Shown here in pieces: positions 1 to 7,751 of a DNA stretch of 31,911 bases. The DNA lies in assembly GCA_021796015.1 (NCBI GenBank), contig JAJYOT010000013.1:1-31911 (forward strand), given 5' to 3'. The number at the start of each line of letters is the position of its first letter. The first letter of the stretch is position 1. The translations under genes were made by a program, and so were the position numbers. Under the pieces are notes generated by a model. It ran no database searches. It was not told the DNA's origin and was given only the letters and a program-made list of their open reading frames with translations. Origin of the DNA: a bacterium. Lineage in GTDB: Bacteria; Elusimicrobiota; Elusimicrobia; UBA1565; UBA9628.

Positions 1-1277
1 CAGAACACTTCCTCATTCATCCGCCTTTCTTTTTCTTCTTGGTTCTCGATAGAAGTTTTCCATTCTTTCTGAAATCCCTCTTGAAGAGCCTGAATTTCCG
101 ATTTCTTTTCCAGACGTAATTTCTCAAGGCTGGCCGCGTATTTTTCTTCGGATTCTTTTAACGAAGCCTTAAGCATCGCAACCTGCCTTTCATGAGAAGC
201 CTGAAGGCGCTCAAACTCTCCGTCTCTCTCGCGAATAATATCTTTTATTGTTCCGTCTTTCTCACGAACGACCGCTTCGACTTTCAATGAGAGTTCTCTC
301 TTGAGAACTTCCATTTCTCCCATCAATCGTCTTTCTTTATCTTCTTGATCTTTGAGAATTCTCCCTAAGCTTTCGGTTTCCCGTTTGGACACCTCCCGGG
401 CAAGACTGAGTTCGGCCTTAATCTGAGCGAACTCTTTCTCGCGCTCGACTAGATTTCCGGTGGAAATAGCTTGCTTACTCTCCAATTCCAGATTTCTCTT
501 TTCTATCTCCTTGATTTTCTCCTCAACCATTTTTTTCTCAATTACGACTTTCCCAAGCTCAATTTCGGAAGCCCGAAGTTTTTCGGCCACCATGCGCCAA
601 TTGCGCGCCTCTTCTTCCTTGGCAGACAGAGCTTTTTGCCACTGAGTTTTTTCTTCTAGCCAACGCCTCTCCATATCCTGAATACGCCCGACAAACTGCG
701 TCTCAAGGTCCTTATCCTGGGCCTCCCGCGACTGCATCTGGGATTTAAGAGTCGCAACCCAGGTTTCACGCTCTTGCGCCAAACGCCCCTCCATTTCGCG
801 GAGTTTATTTTCAAGGCGCAAACGAGACTCCTCGGTCTCCTGCTCCCGTCTTTCTCGACGAATTTTTTCCTGAAGGTCCTTAAGAGAAGATTCAACCTTG
901 GCGGAAGTGACGGCCTCCTGCTGATTTTTAAGCTGGGCCATGAGAACCTTTTCGCGTTCCTCTTGAAGCTTCTTTTCCAATTCCGATATTTTTTTCTCGA
1001 TATTGCCCTGCTCTGTTCCAGAAGACGGAGTTTGAGCGCTCGGATTGGACTTGGCTCCCGGCAAAGGCGGAAGAGACGGAAGTCCCGGCAAAGACGCATT
1101 TTTAGCGGTCGGAAGACCGGGAAGAGGCGGCAAGGATTTAGACGGCGCCAACGCATCCGGCGGAAGAAAAGGCGGAAGACCGGGGAAAGAAGCGTCTTTT
1201 TGAGCCGCGGAAGGATCCAAGGGCGCGCCCGGCAAGGGCGGCGGGAAATTCTTGAAATCTTTATTTTCTTCAGCCAT
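1..1277 (-). CDS. Proline-rich N-terminus plus long coiled-coil protein (partial, runs off the left edge)
   Basis: An uninterrupted minus-strand frame runs from an ATG at 1277 to the window edge, so at least 425 residues are present and the C-terminus is missing. The first ~100 residues are rich in Pro, Leu and Gly, with recurring PPLPGLP-type words. The rest is almost entirely Glu/Lys/Arg/Gln-rich heptad-like sequence typical of a long coiled coil, with no signal peptide or membrane segment, so it is probably cytoplasmic. AGGAGG lies 8 nt before the ATG, and the start overlaps the stop of the FliF-FliG fusion by 8 nt, implying translational coupling and a shared job. I do not recognise a family. 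A scaffold or filament working with the rotor-like protein is inferred only from operon position. The long open frame, good ribosome site and codon bias make the gene itself secure. Confidence 0.85.
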   Translation of the reverse strand, partial: MAEENKDFKNFPPPLPGAPLDPSAAQKDASFPGLPPFLPPDALAPSKSLPPLPGLPTAKNASLPGLPSLPPLPGAKSNPSAQTPSSGTEQGNIEKKISELEKKLQEEREKVLMAQLKNQQEAVTSAKVESSLKDLQEKIRRERREQETEESRLRLENKLREMEGRLAQERETWVATLKSQMQSREAQDKDLETQFVGRIQDMERRWLEEKTQWQKALSAKEEEARNWRMVAEKLRASEIELGKVVIEKKMVEEKIKEIEKRNLELESKQAISTGNLVEREKEFAQIKAELSLAREVSKRETESLGRILKDQEDKERRLMGEMEVLKRELSLKVEAVVREKDGTIKDIIRERDGEFERLQASHERQVAMLKASLKESEEKYAASLEKLRLEKKSEIQALQEGFQKEWKTSIENQEEKERRMNEEVF

Positions 1278-3321
1278 TGAGGTTTCCTCCTACCTGTGAT
1301 TTAAAACTTTCCACCCAAGCCTTGAGTTGAGGGTCGGGGTTTATTTCCAAAACTTTTTCGTAATGGGAAAGGGCCGCTTGAACATCTCCTTTCTGGTAAA
1401 GTAAGGCTCCTAAATATTGATGGGCCTGCCAAAGAAGGGGATTAAGAGTTAGAGCGGCCTCAAAATAGGAAATGGCCGCGTCCGTCTGTCCGGCCTGATA
1501 TTGGGAAACAGCCGCGTCAAAATAAGCCTGCGCCTTGGCCGGATCAGCGGCCACGGAAGGAGTCTCCGGCTGATTTTTCTGTCTCGCGCTTTGAAATCTT
1601 TTTTGACGCCTTTCCATCGCACTCAACTCTTCCTGCATTCCTTCCACCATGTCATAACCCTGTTGTCCTTGTTTACGAACTGAGATTTTCCCCTCTTTCT
1701 CAAGAGCTTTGATTAAATCCATGACCTTACTCCGCTCGTCTTCAATTTGATTGGGGTTCAAACTTTGGGTATATTCCATCGTTTCTTTAAGGAGACTCGC
1801 CGCCCCGGCCGACATACTGCTTAGGAATTTATTGAGAACCTCGGGCGGCGCTCCCGTCAAAGCGCGCGCCATTAAATCGGTCTTGAGTTCGCGAACAATG
1901 GTCTGCATATCGCGATCCGGAAAAGAAGCGATGTCCTCAAAGACAAGAATATGTTTTCGCACCGCCTCATAGACCAAAGGCTTCTCGTTTTTCAAGTAAT
2001 TTAAAATATTGGCGCGCGTCGCAGAATCAGACTCATCCAGCAAAACAACCAAGCGCTCAATTCCGCCGACCACAAAATCCACGTTTTCCTTAACGTCTCC
2101 GTCAATGGCAATCACCTGATCCCGGGTCACTTGCCGAACCGTCAACGCCTCAAGCGCGACCTTGGCCTGAAGATCAACCGGGAGAGAAGTCAAAAGTTGC
2201 CGCGCCAAATCAGGCTTAAGATAACTGGCAACGACCGCGACCACCCACGGCTCTTCTTTTCTCAAGATAAACATATACGCCAAACGCTTGACGTTTTCCT
2301 CGTTAATATAGGCAAACGGTTCGAATTTTTTCATTTCATCCTCCTCATCCGGCGGCGGGGGCGGCGGCTCATCCGGCTTTCGTGTAAAATTAATATCTAA
2401 TTTCCCCTCTTGGGTTAAAGCATCATCCCCCTCGCCCTCGCCTTCTTCGCCTTCTTTCCCAGTCACATCATTCATGTCAATATCCGAACTGCGTTTTTCC
2501 AACATCGCGCGGATATAGGCGCTTAGGAATTTACGCAAGGGCCCAAATAAAAATAGAAGGAGTAAAAGCAAAAGAAAGGCGTAGAGAAGCGGCAAATAGA
2601 CGGACGGCTTTTTAAGGTCTTCCTTCCAGTCATTCTTGATATGGGCAAAAGGCGTCGCGCGAAAGAAAACGTTGCCCGGCGCTAAATTATATTGCCCCAT
2701 CGCGTCGACAATGCGGCTTCGAACCATGTCCACTTGAGTTTTATCTTTCAACACGTTTTGATCATGGATGACGGTCACGGTCAGTTTCTTGAAAACAGGG
2801 TTGACCGCGTAAGTTTCCTGCTGAATTCCCTTCGACTCTTTCGCGGCTTGAGCGGCGGCGGAAGCCGGCGGGGTTTTCGGCCCGCCCGCGGTAATGGCGG
2901 TTGGTTTGGGAATCCCCGGCATGACGAAATTGGTGTTCATGTTCGCCCCGTCATTTGGGCCTTTTTTTTGATGATATTTTTGCGCTTCCCCCACGCCTTT
3001 TCTTGTCGAGTGTTCGCTTTCAACTTTGACCGACATGTCCACATCGACGAAAGCGACGGCTTCTCCAGGGCCCAGAATAGGGTCCAGAATTTCATCTTGT
3101 ATTTTTTTCTCCGACTCCGCCTTAATGCGGTTTTGTTCCTTGAGAAGATCAATGTCCGGAGCGACGAGTGGAGCGGCATGAGCGCTCCTAAGCGCTACGG
3201 AAAAGAAAATGAGAAGAAACGCGATTTTTTTCATCGAATTTTTATGCGCAAATCGTCTTAGCGCATTTGACATAAGTGTAGACTCTGGTGATGACATTTT
3301 CAAGTCTTTAGAATATTTCAT
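1270..3321 (-). CDS. FliF(C-terminal)-FliG-TPR fusion protein, non-flagellar rotor-like
   Basis: This 683-residue inner-membrane protein joins three modules. Residues 30-50 form a signal/anchor segment (MKKIAFLLIFF...). Residues ~60-230 match the C-terminal extracytoplasmic part of flagellar FliF (ILDPILGPGEAVAFVDVDM, then YAVNPVFKKLTVTVI), followed by a TM helix at ~242-260. After an acidic and polyproline linker (280-330), residues 340-547 match the FliG middle and C-terminal domains (VFEDIASFPDRDMQTIVREL; LNKFLSSMSAGAA). Residues 595-665 hold two to three TPRs. The N-terminal FliF ring-building domains are missing. By hand alignment, the E. coli FliG torque residues K264, R281, D288, D289 and R297 become T489, G506, E513, T514 and N522, so classical stator coupling looks lost. 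The gene starts 3 nt after the barrel gene stops. The ATG at 3234 (MKKIAF) is an alternative start giving a cleaner signal peptide; neither start has a clear Shine-Dalgarno. Domain calls are solid; the function is inference. Confidence 0.88.
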   Translation of the reverse strand: MKYSKDLKMSSPESTLMSNALRRFAHKNSMKKIAFLLIFFSVALRSAHAAPLVAPDIDLLKEQNRIKAESEKKIQDEILDPILGPGEAVAFVDVDMSVKVESEHSTRKGVGEAQKYHQKKGPNDGANMNTNFVMPGIPKPTAITAGGPKTPPASAAAQAAKESKGIQQETYAVNPVFKKLTVTVIHDQNVLKDKTQVDMVRSRIVDAMGQYNLAPGNVFFRATPFAHIKNDWKEDLKKPSVYLPLLYAFLLLLLLLFLFGPLRKFLSAYIRAMLEKRSSDIDMNDVTGKEGEEGEGEGDDALTQEGKLDINFTRKPDEPPPPPPDEEDEMKKFEPFAYINEENVKRLAYMFILRKEEPWVVAVVASYLKPDLARQLLTSLPVDLQAKVALEALTVRQVTRDQVIAIDGDVKENVDFVVGGIERLVVLLDESDSATRANILNYLKNEKPLVYEAVRKHILVFEDIASFPDRDMQTIVRELKTDLMARALTGAPPEVLNKFLSSMSAGAASLLKETMEYTQSLNPNQIEDERSKVMDLIKALEKEGKISVRKQGQQGYDMVEGMQEELSAMERRQKRFQSARQKNQPETPSVAADPAKAQAYFDAAVSQYQAGQTDAAISYFEAALTLNPLLWQAHQYLGALLYQKGDVQAALSHYEKVLEINPDPQLKAWVESFKSQVGGNLNG

Positions 3322-3324
3322 TTT

Positions 3325-4938
3325 TTATTGCGCCTGCATGAATTGGCGAACCTCTTTATTGTGCGGGTCAAGCTCCAAAACCCGCTTCCAAACGGCAATC
3401 GCTTTTTGCTTTTGATCCATCAGATAAAAAGCGCTGCCTAAAATCTCAAGGGCGGTCACATTGTTGGGCTCCAAATCCAACACGTCTTGCGCGCGCCTTA
3501 TCGCCGCGTCATAGTGCCCCTCATAGACCGATTGGCGGGCGTCGTACACTTTTTGATCAACCCAGGTAAACTGCTCCGGCCCCCCGACGCGGCGGGTGAG
3601 TTCCGTCACATGAGCCGCCTTCTCAACGGCGTTGAGAAGAAGAAGCAGTTTTTCATCTTTCGGGTTTTTGTTGTAGGCATATCTCAAGGCATTAACCGAA
3701 CCTCTGAGATCGTTTCCATCCACAAACAAAACAGCGCCCTTACGTAAAAAGGTTTGGAATTCTTCCCCGCCGGTCGCCTGGGGAACGTGATCCGTGACCG
3801 TTTTAAGCCGTTCGAGCATTTGTTGAATGCGCCTGTTGCCCGGTTGAATATAAAGCGCTTCTTTAAAGCGCGCCTGGGCCAGGGTAAAGTTCCCTTCCTG
3901 CAAAGCCTCAAAAGCGGTTCTCAAAACCGCTTTGACCTTGGCATTGGTATTGGCGCTTTTGCTTTCACCGAATTTAAACCCTAGAGAAATTTTCGTGCTG
4001 GTTCCCAAGTTGCCGATTCCCTCGGCGACATCCACTTGGAAAGTTTGAAAATCAAGGCCGAAGCCGAAATCAGTCTCTTGAATTTGAGGAATACCCATCA
4101 AACCAAAGCGAAACGCGAACCATTGGGACAAATGATATTCTCCTCCGAAATTGACGTCCAAACCCGGGGTCAGGGGCTTATTGAGGTCCATGTCCAAAAT
4201 CAAGCGATCATGGAAAAGTTCGACGGCATTTCCCATTCTGACGATCACCGGGTATTGATCGCTGGTCGCTCCCGCGGTTCTTGAAAACGCGTTTTGAACG
4301 CCCAAGCCCAGGTGATAAAATCCGAAAGTCTTGAGCATTCCGATATTGAGGGCTTGGGTGGTGCTTCCATAGCCGGCCAGGCTGTTTGAAATTTCCTGGA
4401 CCGTCGCGCCGAAAGAGGTCGTCTTGGTCAGGCTTTTCGCCCAAGAAAAACTAATCGCCTGCTGAGCGTTGGTAAAAGATCCCTGGGAGGTCAGTCCCGT
4501 CAAGGTTCCTTGCTGATTATAGGTCGCGTTCTCATTTTGAAACCCACCGGCTGAGAGTTTCGTAAACGATCCCGCGAAAGTGCTTCCTCCTTTGAGCGGT
4601 TGCGCATAGGCCAAATAATCCAAAGTCGTCTGTTGTGGCAAGGCCCCGTCCATTAAGGTCAGCTGCTTTCTTTGAAGTTGCGCAAGTCCCGCCGGGTTCC
4701 AGTTTCCAGCCGAAGCATCATTGGACAAGCCGTAAAAAGCGCCGCCCATGGCCAAGGCTTTGGCGCCGACGCCGTAGAGAAGAAAATTTCCCGGAAGTCC
4801 TCCAATAGCGCTTTGAGCCAAGAGTTGGGAAAACGCCGGCAGGGAAAGGAAAACAAGAAACCCCGCAGAGAGAATTCTCCCTGCGGCAATACGCGCCTGT
4901 CTATAATACGACAGGCCTCTCGCCTTAGCTTGGGCCAT
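3325..4938 (-). CDS. PorV/UPF0164-like outer-membrane beta-barrel with C-terminal TPR domain
   Basis: The 537-residue protein begins with a basic n-region and hydrophobic segment ending near FSQLLAQS, a signal peptide for export. Residues ~45-75 carry the hallmark of PorV/UPF0164 barrels (GVGAKALAMGGAFYGLSNDA, then NWNPAGLA). Alternating, aromatic-rich strands continue to ~325 (for example FAFRFGLMGI, DFGFGLDFQTFQVDVAEGIG). Residues ~330-375 and ~460-533 are TPR-like helices (ARFKEALYIQPGN; AIAVWKRVLELDPHNKE), presumably periplasmic. PorV proteins in other bacteria act as outer-membrane shuttle or assembly factors, for example in type IX secretion, but barrels of this family also occur without it. 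The gene is first in the operon with the FliF-FliG fusion, which places an outer-membrane partner beside an inner-membrane rotor-like protein. The ATG at 4938 abuts the structured leader, and a second ATG at 4942 is out of frame. Confidence 0.85.
   Translation of the reverse strand: MAQAKARGLSYYRQARIAAGRILSAGFLVFLSLPAFSQLLAQSAIGGLPGNFLLYGVGAKALAMGGAFYGLSNDASAGNWNPAGLAQLQRKQLTLMDGALPQQTTLDYLAYAQPLKGGSTFAGSFTKLSAGGFQNENATYNQQGTLTGLTSQGSFTNAQQAISFSWAKSLTKTTSFGATVQEISNSLAGYGSTTQALNIGMLKTFGFYHLGLGVQNAFSRTAGATSDQYPVIVRMGNAVELFHDRLILDMDLNKPLTPGLDVNFGGEYHLSQWFAFRFGLMGIPQIQETDFGFGLDFQTFQVDVAEGIGNLGTSTKISLGFKFGESKSANTNAKVKAVLRTAFEALQEGNFTLAQARFKEALYIQPGNRRIQQMLERLKTVTDHVPQATGGEEFQTFLRKGAVLFVDGNDLRGSVNALRYAYNKNPKDEKLLLLLNAVEKAAHVTELTRRVGGPEQFTWVDQKVYDARQSVYEGHYDAAIRRAQDVLDLEPNNVTALEILGSAFYLMDQKQKAIAVWKRVLELDPHNKEVRQFMQAQ
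4841..4916 (-). other. Two hairpins at the start of the barrel coding sequence; the second is terminator-like
   Basis: Just inside the coding sequence a 7-bp stem GCCTGTC/GACAGGC (4895-4916) is followed by a second dyad, CCGCAG...CTGCGG around GAGAATTCTC (4863-4886), then a T-rich stretch on the minus strand (4860-4841). Its form is that of an intrinsic terminator or attenuator downstream of the riboswitch-like leader. The T tract is interrupted by C and G, and no good alternative start codon with an intact signal peptide lies downstream. It may simply be structured coding RNA. Confidence 0.35.
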
Positions 4939-4943
4939 TCATT

Positions 4944-5066
4944 TCGGTAGCCTGACGCTCCTCGAAAGGAGTCACGGCTTTGCGCCCCCGCCTTACGGCG
5001 CGACGTCTTGGTCTAAATAAAGACCCAGAAGCCGCGTGCCTTTCGGCACGGGTTTGCCTTTATCGC
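4944..5066 (-). promoter_or_regulatory. GEMM-like (cyclic-di-GMP-I) riboswitch candidate in the leader of the barrel/FliF-FliG operon
   Basis: Read on the minus strand, the leader contains in order the conserved words of the GEMM aptamer: GGCAAACC (5058-5051), a stem CGTGCC/GGCACG with GAAA tetraloop (5050-5035), a second stem CGCC/GGCG with GTAA tetraloop (5000-4989), GGCGCAAAGCC (4986-4976), a P3-like stem GACTCC/GGAG..GTC, and AGGCTACCGA (4953-4944). GEMM normally has one GNRA hairpin and only a few bases before the CGCAAAGCC word. Here ~45 nt, including its own GGTCT...AGACC hairpin, are inserted, so this is either a variant aptamer or two merged degenerate copies. It ends at the start codon. 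An SD-like GAGGAG is paired inside the P3-like stem. The ligand is inference. Confidence 0.55.
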
Positions 5067-5138
5067 CCATATGAGAAAAAGTCCCGCAGTTTATTTGCCC
5101 CCTCGACTGCGGACGCCCATACGGGATACATCCCTAGA

Positions 5139-5166
5139 AGTGTAACAGAAATTTGAGTTTTGTCAA
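5139..5166 (-). promoter_or_regulatory. Sigma-70-type promoter for the barrel/FliF-FliG/coiled-coil operon
   Basis: The minus strand reads TTGACA (5166-5161), a 16-nt spacer, then TACACT (5144-5139). The predicted start near 5132 gives a leader of about 190 nt that contains the riboswitch-like structure. The -10 hexamer is identical to that of the promoter at 7752-7780. Confidence 0.7.
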
Positions 5167-5176
5167 TACCCAGATA

Positions 5177-6688
5177 TTACAGACCACCCATCCCGCCTCC
5201 CTGATAACCTCCATAGCCTCCGTAACCCCCATAGGAAGGATAGGCATAGGGATTAGGATTGACTTGAGCATTCGGATTGGTCCAGTCCGGGGGATTCCCG
5301 TAAAACATCGTCGCGGGCCACTGCTGGCCTGGCGTCAAATATCCCGTCATTGCGCTTAAGAGCCCCACCGCGCCGGAGAGCATGAATATCGTGGTCAGCG
5401 TTGATCCAGCAGTACTTCCAGACCCAACCTCATTGAATATTCCGCCTGCGGCAATAGCCGCTCCCGCAATCCCGATAAATACTCCAGCCATGAGAAAGGC
5501 CCCTCCCTGAAAGGATTGACCGTATGTCCCAGCGCTGCCCATTTGATGTCCCAAGTCGGCGATAAAACCGCCAATCGCCATAATCACGGCTCCAAGAACG
5601 CCTAAAATAATTCGGGCTGTGGCAGGACTTAAAGAAGCTGGCGAAGCTGTCGAAACTTTATAAGCCGCGAACATCAGCCCGGCGGCCAACAAGGAGAGCA
5701 TGGTCGCCAGATTAATCGCGCCCTGCCAAGGCGTCACATTGGTGCCATTATTCATGCCATTATTCATGTTGTTGCCGCCTTGAGGAGAATATTGCCCACC
5801 GTAACTGGACGCATTGGGAAATTGAGTCGGAGCCCCGCTTCCCGCTCCACCCACTCCACTTCCACTGGGAACGCCAAGACTGGAAGCGCGCGACCCATCA
5901 AAAAGGCCGTTTCCAGGAACGTTATTAGGGCCCATACTTCCGTATCCCGTTCCCGCGCCATTCATGGCCCGAAAACCTCCGCCCCCACCGCCGCCCGATC
6001 CAAATCCCCTTCCTGCCAAAGCGCCATGAGGCGCCCCCGAACCGACCCCTCCAGGCAAGCCGCTGGCCGCCAAGGCATGAACCGGCGCGGCCTTTTTCGC
6101 GGGAGCGGCGGCGCCCTTCGCATTCAAATTTGAGAGTTGTCCGATTTTGCTCGCCCCGGCGAGTTTTGGCATAATCTTAGGTCCCTTGCCGCCAAAAGCT
6201 TTGCCAAGGTTGGGAGATTTGGGAGCCGCTCCTATCGCCGCAGACGCAACCGGGGCGGCGCTTGCGAGGGCCGCCGCTTGTCCCATGGCCCCTTGATTTG
6301 CCTGGCTAAGTTCTCCTAACGACGATTGTCCCGAACCCTGGGATTTACCGCCATTGCCGCCTTGGGCCGCCCCGGAATTAGACGAAGCCGGCTTTGGTTG
6401 AAAAACCTGAAAATGAGAATGCGCCTTATCTCCGGGCCCAGGCCCCAAGACCTTGTATCCCAACCAGCCCACGCCTCCGGCAATCGTCGTCCCCGCCAAG
6501 GCAAGAGCCACAACGCCCGCCTTTGTCGCCAAAATTCCCCCGGAAGTCGCCGCATCGATCAAACCGCCTAAGCCTCCGGAAACGGCTTCCCCCTCCGCCG
6601 CATTCCAACCCAAAGCGCTGAGAATTCCGGCAATGCCGGTTTTTTCTCCTTTATTAATTTTAGGACCGGAATTTTGTTTGGTTTCCAT
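5177..6688 (-). CDS. Gly/Ala-rich multi-pass membrane protein of unknown function
   Basis: The 503-residue protein has a short N-terminal cytoplasmic-looking region, one hydrophobic segment near residues 58-82 (GVVALALAGTTIAGG), a very long low-complexity region rich in Gly, Ala, Ser, Asn and Pro (~85-320), and about four hydrophobic segments near the C-terminus (INLATMLSLLAAGLMFAAY; IILGVLGAVIMAIGGFIA; FLMAGVFIGIAGAAIAAG; FMLSGAVGLLSAM). The tail is Pro/Asn/Tyr/Gly-rich with YGGYGGYGG repeats. AGAGAGG sits 6 nt before the ATG. It lies 17 nt downstream of the other Gly/Ser-rich gene, clearly one transcription unit, and just upstream of the rotor-like operon. I recognise no family. The composition suggests an envelope component or a flexible surface or adhesion element, but that is only a guess. 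Confidence 0.78.
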   Translation of the reverse strand: METKQNSGPKINKGEKTGIAGILSALGWNAAEGEAVSGGLGGLIDAATSGGILATKAGVVALALAGTTIAGGVGWLGYKVLGPGPGDKAHSHFQVFQPKPASSNSGAAQGGNGGKSQGSGQSSLGELSQANQGAMGQAAALASAAPVASAAIGAAPKSPNLGKAFGGKGPKIMPKLAGASKIGQLSNLNAKGAAAPAKKAAPVHALAASGLPGGVGSGAPHGALAGRGFGSGGGGGGGFRAMNGAGTGYGSMGPNNVPGNGLFDGSRASSLGVPSGSGVGGAGSGAPTQFPNASSYGGQYSPQGGNNMNNGMNNGTNVTPWQGAINLATMLSLLAAGLMFAAYKVSTASPASLSPATARIILGVLGAVIMAIGGFIADLGHQMGSAGTYGQSFQGGAFLMAGVFIGIAGAAIAAGGIFNEVGSGSTAGSTLTTIFMLSGAVGLLSAMTGYLTPGQQWPATMFYGNPPDWTNPNAQVNPNPYAYPSYGGYGGYGGYQGGGMGGL

Positions 6689-6705
6689 AAAATACCTCTC
6701 TTAAA

Positions 6706-7689
6706 TTAGGCCGCTAGCCCTATTCCCCCTAAAACTGCCTTGACAACTCCCCCCGTGACTCCGCCGACCAGGGCCATCATCAACATCGTCATGATTTGCT
6801 GCATCATGCTGGGCTGCTGCGCCATCTGAGGCGGCATCGCCGGAACCGCATTTGGTTTCGACTGATTTAGTTTTGGATTATTCGCCTTGAGATTCATCGG
6901 GGTTCCTTGCCCAATTCCTATCGCATTCGACATCCCTTTTGGATTTTTAATCAGACCCGCCCCTATCGCGCCTCCATCAAAAACTTGAGATGACAAGGCC
7001 CCAGATTGGGTTCCGTTTAAAGCCAAGGCCGCCGATTTCATTTGAGCCGCCGCGTTCTTTAAAGCTCCCATCGCGCCCCCGCCGTTGGATTGAGAAGAAC
7101 CTCCGCCGGAGGTTCCATGAGCATAACTGATTCCAATCTTGGGCGTATGGGATCCGAAACCGCTTAAACCCCCGCCCGAAGATCCGCCGGACGGAGCGAT
7201 GGAACCCTCGCTCCCGCCAAGACCCGAGAGGCTGGAAAAATTTCCCTTGGGAAATGCGACCGATAAAGCCGGGGGAGCCGCCGCAGCCGCTCCTGTTTGC
7301 CCACGAGAAGCCAAACTCGCCAAGGCATCCGCCCATTGAGAAGATTTTTTGCCTGATTTTTTCGGCGAAGACGCCACCGCTGATTTACTTGTAGACGGAG
7401 GAGAAAAAAGCAAGGAGGCAAAAGGGTCGATCAAAGCTTTTTTGCCATAGGCCTCAAAAGATTTCATCGACAAATCCACGGGGCCACCAGGAGCGCCGTT
7501 GGGGTTCTGGGTCGAATCCAAACTTTGATTCACTGGGTGAAGCCCTTGTTCAGCCCCGGCAATGGAAGCGCTGGAAGAAGAGTTAAAGGCCGGATAACAC
7601 ACCCACAAACCCACGAGTCCAAAGGCCAACAGAATCAGCCACCAATATTTCTTGAACGGGTCGGATTGTTTCTTGATGATGAAGGTCAT
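6706..7689 (-). CDS. Single-pass Gly/Ser/Ala-rich membrane-anchored protein of unknown function
   Basis: I chose the ATG at 7689 (MTFIIKKQSDPFKKYWW) because GGAAGG lies 5 nt upstream; a TTG at 7719 would add ten residues without a ribosome site. The 327-residue product has an N-terminal anchor (WWLILLAFGLVGLWVCYPAF), then a low-complexity region rich in Ser, Gly, Ala and Asn, and a Met-rich hydrophobic C-terminus (IMTMLMMALVGGVTGG) that could be a second membrane or amphipathic helix. Most of the chain should lie outside the cytoplasm. It shares composition with the next gene 17 nt downstream, so the two were probably made to work together. No known domain is recognised. Its promoter shares a -10 with that of the barrel/FliF-FliG operon, which suggests co-expression. 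Confidence 0.75.
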   Translation of the reverse strand: MTFIIKKQSDPFKKYWWLILLAFGLVGLWVCYPAFNSSSSASIAGAEQGLHPVNQSLDSTQNPNGAPGGPVDLSMKSFEAYGKKALIDPFASLLFSPPSTSKSAVASSPKKSGKKSSQWADALASLASRGQTGAAAAAPPALSVAFPKGNFSSLSGLGGSEGSIAPSGGSSGGGLSGFGSHTPKIGISYAHGTSGGGSSQSNGGGAMGALKNAAAQMKSAALALNGTQSGALSSQVFDGGAIGAGLIKNPKGMSNAIGIGQGTPMNLKANNPKLNQSKPNAVPAMPPQMAQQPSMMQQIMTMLMMALVGGVTGGVVKAVLGGIGLAA

Positions 7690-7751
7690 GGTTTCCTTCC
7701 GTGTTGATTCTGGAGCCAACCATTCCCTCGCTTAGGCTCGGTCATACTCTG

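Noticed and set aside
774..1280. Plus-strand Arg/Lys-rich frame opposite the Pro-rich/coiled-coil gene
   Set aside because: Composition is what is expected from the antisense of Pro- and Glu-rich codons; no ribosome site.
2692..3261. Plus-strand frame of ~189 codons
   Set aside because: It is antisense to the FliF-FliG fusion, with no domain features.
1..5000. Flagellar gene cluster
   Set aside because: FliF/FliG-like domains are present but truncated and fused; no MotA/B, FliM/N, FliE, FlgB or export genes are visible, and torque residues are lost.
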